Below are positions 8,147-13,835 of a stretch of DNA of 17,857 nucleotides, piece by piece (within the stretch, counting starts at the first letter, position 1; every line of letters starts with the position of its first letter). Source of the stretch: Lachnospiraceae bacterium (lineage in GTDB: Bacteria; Bacillota; Clostridia; Lachnospirales; Lachnospiraceae). The notes under the pieces are model-generated. The model had not been told where the DNA came from, searched no databases, and saw only the letters and a program-made list of their open reading frames with translations. The position numbers and the translations under genes are program-made. The stretch is taken from contig JAEDOO010000027.1 of NCBI GenBank assembly GCA_016301965.1, forward strand, positions 1 through 17,857. Reading direction: 5' to 3'.

Positions 8147-8172
8147 CTGCTGACAGGATTGAGGAGGAATAT

Positions 8173-9966
8173 ATGGCTGAATCCATGATGGGTCTGAAAA
8201 GAAGCTGCCGCTGTGCGGAAGTGACAAAAAATCAGATCGGAGAAACCGTAACCCTGATGGGCTGGGTACAGAAAGCCCGTAATAAAGGAGGCATTATCTT
8301 TGTTGATCTGCGTGACCGTTCCGGTATCATGCAGCTGATCTTCGAAAACGGAGATATCGATGAGGAAGGCTTTGCCAAAGCAGGAAAGCTTCGAAGTGAA
8401 TTTGTGATCGCCGTTACCGGCCGTGTGGAGGCCCGTACCGGTGCTGTCAATACGAACCTGACTACAGGTGAGCTGGAGATCCGCTGTACATCTCTGCGCA
8501 TCCTGTCCGAGGCCGAGACACCGCCCTTTGCGGTAGAGGAAAACTCCAAGACAAGAGAGGAGATCCGTCTGAAATACCGTTTCCTGGATCTTCGCCGTCC
8601 GGATCTGCAGAGGAATCTGATGGTCAGAAGCCGTGTGGCTCAGCTGACGAGAGCCTTTATGGCTAATGAAGGATTTCTGGAGATCGAAACCCCTATGCTG
8701 ATCAAGAGTACACCGGAGGGAGCCCGTGACTACGTAGTGCCCAGTCGTGTGCATCCGGGTACGTTCTATGCGCTGCCCCAGTCACCCCAGATCTTTAAGC
8801 AGCTTCTGATGTGTTCCGGGTATGACCGTTATATTCAGATCGTAAAATGCTTCCGTGACGAGGATCTGCGCGCAGACCGTCAGCCGGAGTTCACCCAGAT
8901 CGATATGGAGCTGTCCTTCGTGGATGTGGACGACGTGATCGATGTGAATGAGCGCCTTCTGGCCTATCTGTTTAAAGAAATTCTGGGTGTAGAGGTGCAG
9001 CTGCCGATCCAGCGCATGACCTGGCAGGAGTGTATGGACCGCTTTGGTTCCGATAAGCCGGATCTGCGTTTCGGCATGGAGCTCAAAAATGTCTCCGAGG
9101 TAGTCAAAGACTGTGAGTTTGCCGTATTTAAGAATGCTCTTGTCTCCGGCGGCACTGTCCGTGGTATCAATGCTGAAGGACAGGGCGGTATGCCGAGAAA
9201 GAAGATCGACAAGCTGGTAGATTTTGTGAAGGACTACGGTGCCAAAGGTCTGGCCTATATTGCCATTGCAGAAGATGGTTCCTTCAAATCTTCCTTTGCA
9301 AAATTCATGAAGCCGGAGGAGATGGATGCCCTGATCGCTGCCATGGATGGTAAGCCGGGAGACCTGCTTTTGTTTGCGGCTGATAAAAATACGGTTGTCT
9401 GGGCGGCTCTTGGCGCACTGCGTATCGAACTGGCCCGCCAGATGGATCTTCTGGACAAAAATGAGTATAAATTCCTGTGGGTAACCGAGTTCCCGCTTCT
9501 GGAGTGGTCCGAGGAAGAACAGCGCTTCACCGCCATGCACCATCCTTTTACCATGCCTATGGAAGAGGACTGGGATAAGATCGATACAGATCCCGGCAGT
9601 GTAAGAGCCAAAGCCTACGATATCGTACTGAACGGTACGGAGATCGGCGGCGGTTCCGTCCGTATCCATCAGGACGATATTCAGGAAAAAATGTTCGAGG
9701 TTCTCGGCTTTACGAAAGAGCAGGCCTGGGAGCGCTTCGGTTTCCTGCTGAATGCTTTCAAATATGGTGTGCCGCCTCACGCAGGACTGGCCTACGGTCT
9801 TGACCGTCTCGTCATGCTGATGGTGCAGGCCGATTCCATCCGTGACGTTATTGCGTTCCCGAAGGTGAAGGATGCTTCCGATCTGATGAGTGAGGCACCG
9901 GCTGCCATCGATGAAAAACAGTTAAAAGAGCTTTGTCTGAAGGTAGATATTCCGGACGAAGCATAA
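8173..9966 (+). CDS. aspS: Aspartyl-tRNA synthetase, bacterial type
   Basis: Class II synthetase that charges tRNA-Asp. The 597 residues match the bacterial family. An N-terminal OB anticodon-binding domain (about 1-110) contains TLMGWVQKARNKGG (27-40). The catalytic part has STPEGARDYVVPSRV (179-193), ALPQSPQIFKQLL (200-212), motif 2 FRDEDLRADRQPEFTQID (227-244), the inserted GAD domain (about 300-420) and motif 3 GLDRLVML (542-549). The loop usually written RRRDLGG in bacterial enzymes, which contacts the tRNA, reads KARNKGG here. An AsnRS is encoded further on (16292-17686), so direct Asn-tRNA formation is available and a non-discriminating AspRS is not required, but I cannot decide specificity from sequence alone. 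AGGAGG (8162-8167) sits 5 bases before ATG 8173. It is 26 bases after hisS and likely co-transcribed. Confidence 0.97.
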   Translation: MAESMMGLKRSCRCAEVTKNQIGETVTLMGWVQKARNKGGIIFVDLRDRSGIMQLIFENGDIDEEGFAKAGKLRSEFVIAVTGRVEARTGAVNTNLTTGELEIRCTSLRILSEAETPPFAVEENSKTREEIRLKYRFLDLRRPDLQRNLMVRSRVAQLTRAFMANEGFLEIETPMLIKSTPEGARDYVVPSRVHPGTFYALPQSPQIFKQLLMCSGYDRYIQIVKCFRDEDLRADRQPEFTQIDMELSFVDVDDVIDVNERLLAYLFKEILGVEVQLPIQRMTWQECMDRFGSDKPDLRFGMELKNVSEVVKDCEFAVFKNALVSGGTVRGINAEGQGGMPRKKIDKLVDFVKDYGAKGLAYIAIAEDGSFKSSFAKFMKPEEMDALIAAMDGKPGDLLLFAADKNTVVWAALGALRIELARQMDLLDKNEYKFLWVTEFPLLEWSEEEQRFTAMHHPFTMPMEEDWDKIDTDPGSVRAKAYDIVLNGTEIGGGSVRIHQDDIQEKMFEVLGFTKEQAWERFGFLLNAFKYGVPPHAGLAYGLDRLVMLMVQADSIRDVIAFPKVKDASDLMSEAPAAIDEKQLKELCLKVDIPDEA

Positions 9967-10007
9967 ACTTAAGGGGATAACAGAAAATTAATAAGGAGGG
10001 TATACGT

Positions 10008-11429
10008 ATGAAATGTGCATACTGCGGATTTGAACTCAATGAAAACGCCAATTTCTGCAGCAACTGCGGCGCGCCGGTGGATCACGGTACACAGCAGGAG
10101 TCTGCACCTGAAGTTACTGCAGAAGCTTCTGTGCCGGAAGAGTCAGAGGATACCTGGGAGATGACGGAAGATGTCATGGACATGGATCCGGAGATGACAG
10201 AGGAGATGACCGGGGAGCAGCAGGACACGGACACCACCGTCTATGGTCAATTGGACGACGATGATGATGAAGATTATGATGATTTTGCCTATCAGGAAAG
10301 ACGGGCAAAACGTCAGGCCAGAAAAAAGAAAAAGGCCAGAGAAAAAATGATCCTGTTCGCCCTGATCGGTGTGATCCTGGTGGGGGCACTGGCTTTCATC
10401 ATTCTAAAGAGTCTTTCCGGAGCAGATGAACCGGAAAAAAGTCAGACCACTGCGTCATCTGTTGTGCCTTCACAGGCAGAAGCCTCCAAAAGCGTGGTTC
10501 CTTCTTCTGTGGCAGAGACAGAGGATCCCAATAAGCTGTCTGCAGAAGAATTAAATACAGCTGTGGCAGAGATCGAGCAGCAGTACGATGCCATTATGGC
10601 CAAAAGAACTGCCGGAGAATACAAAGTCAGCGCCTACAAGGACGGCATTATCGCGTACTGGGATGGTGACAGCAGAATTTCCGCGATCCTTGCAGAGAGC
10701 GGTACCGAAGGTTCACAGTATGCCCGTTCCTATTTTTACGACGAAAACGGCAAGCTGTTCTACGCAGATCTGTCCGGTGAGGATTCCTACCGTCTGTACT
10801 TTAAAGACGGCAAGCTGATCCGTTTAAGCTATGCCAAGGATATTACCAACCCGACAGATGTGACAAACTATGATCAGGCGGATTCCAAGGAATATGCGGA
10901 CTGGGAGGCCAGTGCTCTGGATTACAGCACTACGCTGATGACAGAAGCCAAGGCTGCCGGCATTGTAAAGAGCCAGGAAGAGATCGATGCGGAAAAGGCT
11001 ATAGAGGAAGAACGTAAGAAAGCGGAAGAAGAAAAAGAAGCGGAAGAGGCCAAGAAGGCTGAGGAGGAAAAGAAAGCAGAAGAGGCCAAGAAGGCAGAGG
11101 AAGAAAAGCAAGAAGCTGAAAAGAAGGAAGAAGAGAGCTCGTCTTCCGGAAAATCCAGCGAATATATCTTCCCGGACAGCAATTCCGAATACCTGGCAGT
11201 TTCTGACCTCAAGGGAATGTCGCAGTCTCAGGTACGTCTGGCGCTCAACGAGATCTATGCCCGCCGCGGTGCCAAATTTGACAATGCTTCCAATAAGAAA
11301 TATTTTGAGAGCAAGAGCTGGTATAAGGGCACCTGTTCCAAAGCTGAGGCACAGAAGAAATTCAATAAATACGAAAAGAAAAATGTGGATATTATCGTAG
11401 AATATGAGAAATCCAAAGGCTGGAGATAA
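10008..11429 (+). CDS. Zinc-ribbon, single-pass membrane protein with C-terminal YARHG domain
   Basis: 473 residues with a clear architecture. An N-terminal zinc ribbon (C3, C6, C17, C20) is followed by a strongly acidic stretch (about 31-98, including five consecutive Asp at 83-87). A basic cluster (99-113) precedes one membrane helix (about 114-134), predicting N-in/C-out. A Ser/Thr/Pro/Val-rich linker (about 141-172) leads to an extracellular beta-rich domain (about 180-285) resembling YxxGKL-type repeats. A charged helix of A/E/K repeats (about 327-377) follows, and a YARHG domain closes the protein with LNEIYARRGAKFDN (413-426), YFESKSWYKG (432-441) and a basic tail. YARHG domains are extracellular and of unknown function; the zinc-ribbon/TM/YARHG combination is common in Clostridia. 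The gene has AAGGAGGG (9993-10000) before ATG, lies 41 bases after aspS and ends 1 base before hisC. No specific role can be assigned; an envelope sensor or wall-associated protein is a guess. Confidence 0.85.
   Translation: MKCAYCGFELNENANFCSNCGAPVDHGTQQESAPEVTAEASVPEESEDTWEMTEDVMDMDPEMTEEMTGEQQDTDTTVYGQLDDDDDEDYDDFAYQERRAKRQARKKKKAREKMILFALIGVILVGALAFIILKSLSGADEPEKSQTTASSVVPSQAEASKSVVPSSVAETEDPNKLSAEELNTAVAEIEQQYDAIMAKRTAGEYKVSAYKDGIIAYWDGDSRISAILAESGTEGSQYARSYFYDENGKLFYADLSGEDSYRLYFKDGKLIRLSYAKDITNPTDVTNYDQADSKEYADWEASALDYSTTLMTEAKAAGIVKSQEEIDAEKAIEEERKKAEEEKEAEEAKKAEEEKKAEEAKKAEEEKQEAEKKEEESSSSGKSSEYIFPDSNSEYLAVSDLKGMSQSQVRLALNEIYARRGAKFDNASNKKYFESKSWYKGTCSKAEAQKKFNKYEKKNVDIIVEYEKSKGWR
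11040..11111 (+). repeat. Two tandem 36-base units coding A/E/K-rich 12-mers
   Basis: Two adjacent 36-base units encode AEEAKKAEEEKK (residues 345-356 of the zinc-ribbon protein) and AEEAKKAEEEKQ (357-368). The core GAAGAGGCCAAGAAGGC recurs at a 36-base offset (11043 and 11079). Shorter partial copies flank them. They extend a charged single helix between the extracellular domain and YARHG and are a candidate for copy-number variation. Confidence 0.8.
11422..11427 (+). promoter_or_regulatory. Ribosome binding site that sets the hisC start at 11431
   Basis: GGAGAT lies 3 bases before ATG 11431 (about 5 counted from the end of GGAG) and overlaps the stop codon of the upstream gene. An in-frame ATG at 11404 would add nine residues read entirely from the upstream gene and has no such site. 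Confidence 0.6.
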
Positions 11430-11430
11430 G

Positions 11431-12489
11431 ATGAAAAACTGGGAAAACAATATTCGCCGGGTCGTACCTTACGTACCCGGCGAACAGCCAAAATTCAGTA
11501 ATATAATTAAACTTAATACCAACGAAAACCCGTATCCGCCTTCTCCGAACGTAAAAGAAGCTCTGGATCAGCTGGATACGGCAGATCTTCGTCTGTACCC
11601 GGATCCCACCTGTGAGGAACTGGTCTGTGCCATTTCTGCATACTATGGACTTTTGCCGGAACAGGTATTTGTGGGTGTTGGATCCGACGATGTGCTGGCC
11701 ATGATCTTTATGACCTGCTTTAACAGCGAAAAGCCCATACTGTTTCCTGACATCACCTATTCTTTTTATGATGTCTGGGCAGATATGCTTCGCATCCCCT
11801 ACACACAGATCCCGCTGGATGAGAACTTTGTGATCCGTAAAGAGGATTACTACAGAGAAAACGGCGGTATCGTATTCCCGAACCCCAATGCGCCCACCGG
11901 TGTGGAACTTGCACAGACCGATATTGAGGATATCGTGCGCCACAATCCTGACAGCATTGTGATCGTGGATGAGGCATACGTGGATTTTGGCGCTGTATCG
12001 GCACTTCCTCTGATCGAGAAGTATGATAATGTTCTGGTGGTACAGACCTTCTCCAAATCCCGCTCACTGGCCGGTATGCGCATCGGATTCGCCATGGGAA
12101 ATCCAAAGCTGATTTCCTATATTAACGATGTCAAATATTCTTTTAATTCCTACACCATGGATCGTACGGCTCTGGCGGCAGGTAAGGCAGCCATAGAGGA
12201 TAAGGCATATTTTGAAGAAACCGTGAAAAAAGTGATCGATGTACGGGAGTGGACCAAAAAGGAACTGAAGCGTCTTGGCTTTGTGTTTGGGGATTCCAAG
12301 GCAAACTTTATTTTTGCCGGCCATCCCGAATATCCGGCCGCAGAGCTTTTTGCGGCGCTCAGGGAAGAACACATTATTGTGCGCTATTTTAACAAACCGC
12401 GCATCAGCAATTTCCTCCGCATCACGGTGGGCACCCGGGAGGAAATGCAGAAACTGATAGATTTTCTTGAACAATATTGTAAAAAGTAG
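11431..12489 (+). CDS. hisC: Histidinol-phosphate aminotransferase
   Basis: A PLP-dependent class I/II aminotransferase that converts imidazole-acetol phosphate and glutamate to histidinol phosphate in histidine synthesis. The 352 residues have family length. Visible motifs are YVPGEQP (14-20), KLNTNENPYPP (27-37), VGVGSDD (81-87), the PLP-contacting FPNPNAPTG (149-157), IVDEAYVDF (178-186) and FSKSRSLAGMRIGF (207-220) with the Schiff-base lysine at K209. The C-terminal substrate-phosphate region has VRYF...RISNFLRITVGT (317-335). No other his biosynthesis gene is in view, so it is a stand-alone hisC. Enzymes of this group can also act on aromatic amino acids or resemble CobD, so the exact substrate is likely but not proven. 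It starts 1 base after the zinc-ribbon gene's stop and is probably translated with it. A strong hairpin covers codons 8-18. Confidence 0.88.
   Translation: MKNWENNIRRVVPYVPGEQPKFSNIIKLNTNENPYPPSPNVKEALDQLDTADLRLYPDPTCEELVCAISAYYGLLPEQVFVGVGSDDVLAMIFMTCFNSEKPILFPDITYSFYDVWADMLRIPYTQIPLDENFVIRKEDYYRENGGIVFPNPNAPTGVELAQTDIEDIVRHNPDSIVIVDEAYVDFGAVSALPLIEKYDNVLVVQTFSKSRSLAGMRIGFAMGNPKLISYINDVKYSFNSYTMDRTALAAGKAAIEDKAYFEETVKKVIDVREWTKKELKRLGFVFGDSKANFIFAGHPEYPAAELFAALREEHIIVRYFNKPRISNFLRITVGTREEMQKLIDFLEQYCKK
11453..11484 (+). other. Strong hairpin inside the 5' coding region of hisC
   Basis: TTCGCCGGGT (11453-11462) is exactly complementary to ACCCGGCGAA (11475-11484), and inside it CGTA (11463-11466) pairs with TACG (11470-11473) around a CCT loop, leaving one bulged T (11474). 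That gives 14 pairs, mostly G-C. No T-run follows, so it is not an intrinsic terminator. It begins 22 bases after the A of the start codon and could slow ribosomes, protect or expose the transcript, or be chance. Confidence 0.6.
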
Positions 12490-12501
12490 ATAGGAGTATA
12501 G

Positions 12502-13002
12502 ATGGATTCACTTGTACAGTGGTTTACCGTAACCCTTGGACCTTACGTTTCAAAAGAAGCATTGATTTTTATCATTTCTCTGCTTCCGATTCTGGAGCTT
12601 CGCGGCGGGCTTCTGGCAGCTTCCCTTCTGAAGGTGGAGTATCTGACGGCACTGCCCATCTGTGTGATCGGCAATATCCTGCCGATTCCCTTTATTCTGC
12701 TGTTTATCCGCAGAATTTTTGCGCTGCTGAAAAAAACAAGGACATTTCGGCCTCTGGTAGAAAAGCTTGAGCGCCGGGCCATGGGAAAAAGTGACCGTAT
12801 CAAGGAATACGAATTTGTGGGACTTTTGCTGTTTGTGGGTATCCCGCTGCCGGGCACCGGCGCGTGGACAGGGGCACTGATCGCTTCTCTTTTGCAGATC
12901 GATCTGAAAAAGTCCTCTATAGCTATCCTTCTGGGAGTGGGTCTGGCAGCCATTATCATGTCTTTTGTGTCCTATGGTGTGCTGGCAAACCTTTTAGGAT
13001 AA
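12502..13002 (+). CDS. COG2426 'small multidrug export' family membrane protein (PF06695)
   Basis: A 166-residue, strongly hydrophobic inner-membrane protein. Segments at about 18-42, 48-72, 104-131 and 138-163 are hydrophobic. Two conserved blocks with Pro/Gly breaks, SLLPILELRGGLLAA (26-40) and VGIPLPGTGAWTGALIA (112-128), look like re-entrant loops rather than plain helices. A basic cytoplasmic loop (about 73-103) separates the halves. The family name suggests drug export, but I know of no solid support; its pattern has been compared with DedA/VTT-type lipid-handling membrane proteins, which is an equally plausible direction. AGGAG (12492-12496) precedes ATG 12502, 12 bases after hisC. It is the last gene before the terminator at 13016-13060, so it appears to close the long cluster. 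Confidence 0.85.
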   Translation: MDSLVQWFTVTLGPYVSKEALIFIISLLPILELRGGLLAASLLKVEYLTALPICVIGNILPIPFILLFIRRIFALLKKTRTFRPLVEKLERRAMGKSDRIKEYEFVGLLLFVGIPLPGTGAWTGALIASLLQIDLKKSSIAILLGVGLAAIIMSFVSYGVLANLLG

Positions 13003-13015
13003 AAAAGAGTATACA

Positions 13016-13060
13016 GACTGCTGCTCCAGAACACATATTTTCTGGCGCAGCGGTCTTTTG
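13016..13060 (+). terminator. Rho-independent terminator closing the apt-to-COG2426 cluster
   Basis: The arm GACTGCTGCTCCAGAA (13016-13031) pairs with TTCTGGCGCAGCGGTC (13040-13055) over 16 positions, with one G-T wobble and one T-C mismatch, around an 8-base loop, followed by TTTTG (13056-13060). It lies 13 bases after the COG2426 stop. The T-run is short, so some read-through into the pseudouridine synthase gene is possible. Confidence 0.82.
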
Positions 13061-13097
13061 TCGCTAAAAAAGCAAATAAACGAAACAGGAAAATGTC

Positions 13098-13817
13098 ATG
13101 GAAAAACCAAACATTCGCTATGCGGACAAACAGATTCTGGTGGCGGTAAAAGAAGCAGGCATGGCGGTGCAGAGCGCGGCCATCGGACAGCCGGATATGG
13201 ACAGTCGGATCCGGACGTGGCTTTTGGGTACGACAACAGAGAGAGTACCGTATCTTGGCATTGTGCATCGTCTGGATCAGCCGGTAGAAGGCCTGGTGGT
13301 CTTTGGACGCACAAAGGAGGCCGCAGCAGATTTAAGCCGGCAGCTGACAGAGCACCGGATGGGTAAAGAATATCTGGCGGTGGTGGAAAAAGAATTGCCG
13401 GTGGGAGAAAAACAGACATTCACAGATTATCTGAAGAAAGAACGGCAGCAGGCCATGGTCAGCACCGCAAAGGATCCGGCGGCCAAAAGAGCTGTGCTGG
13501 ACTGCCAGGTGGTGGCATCTTCTGCGGGGAAGAGCCTTTTGCAGATCCGGCTTGAGACGGGCAGATTTCATCAGATCCGCTGTCAGCTGTCCCATCGCGG
13601 CATGCCGATCGCCGGAGATGTGCGGTATGGAGGCAGCAGACAGCTGCAGCCAAAGAATATAGCGCTGTGTGCCTGGAGGCTTACTTTTGCGCATCCAAAG
13701 ACAGGAAAGAAAATGTGCTTTGTACAGCGTCCATCGCAGGAAGCCTTTTCCTGTTTTGCACAAGAAATTGACGGATTATGTAAGACAATGCTTACAGATC
13801 CGATTAAGGGAGTATAA
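13098..13817 (+). CDS. RluA-family RNA pseudouridine synthase without S4 domain
   Basis: A 239-residue cytoplasmic enzyme expected to isomerise uridine to pseudouridine in rRNA or tRNA. The catalytic block is IVHRLDQPVEGLVVFGRTK (55-73) with the catalytic Asp at D60. HRLD is intact, but the usual TSGL that follows reads VEGL. Other family blocks are KEYLAVV (90-96), the RNA-contacting RLETGRFHQIRCQLSHRG (151-168) and MPIAGDVRYGG (169-179). No N-terminal S4 RNA-binding domain is present, as in RluA/TruC-like members. The target site cannot be told from sequence. AGGAAA (13087-13092) precedes ATG 13098. It is the first gene after the terminator at 13016-13060, yet I found no convincing promoter in the 37 bases between, so it may rely on read-through or a weak promoter. 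The following gene starts 18 bases after the stop. Confidence 0.88.
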   Translation: MEKPNIRYADKQILVAVKEAGMAVQSAAIGQPDMDSRIRTWLLGTTTERVPYLGIVHRLDQPVEGLVVFGRTKEAAADLSRQLTEHRMGKEYLAVVEKELPVGEKQTFTDYLKKERQQAMVSTAKDPAAKRAVLDCQVVASSAGKSLLQIRLETGRFHQIRCQLSHRGMPIAGDVRYGGSRQLQPKNIALCAWRLTFAHPKTGKKMCFVQRPSQEAFSCFAQEIDGLCKTMLTDPIKGV

Positions 13818-13835
13818 ATGGAGGAGTAACTACAG

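Noticed and set aside
6867..8172. T-box leader expected before hisS or aspS
   Set aside because: The gaps are only 23 and 26 bases and are mostly ribosome binding site; no stem structure or T-box sequence fits.
8100..8172. Frameshift as the reason for the short HisRS C-terminus
   Set aside because: The aspS ribosome binding site begins 15 bases after the stop, leaving no hidden remainder of the domain in another frame.
8782..9780. 332-codon open frame on the - strand opposite aspS
   Set aside because: aspS is unmistakable on the + strand with all class II motifs; the antisense frame shows no family features.
13061..13097. Promoter for the pseudouridine synthase gene after the terminator
   Set aside because: The region is A-rich, but no pair of boxes with suitable spacing can be drawn.
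13768..13800. TTGACG as a -35 box for a promoter before the 814-residue gene
   Set aside because: No acceptable -10 box lies 16-18 bases downstream; the best candidates match TATAAT at only about two positions.
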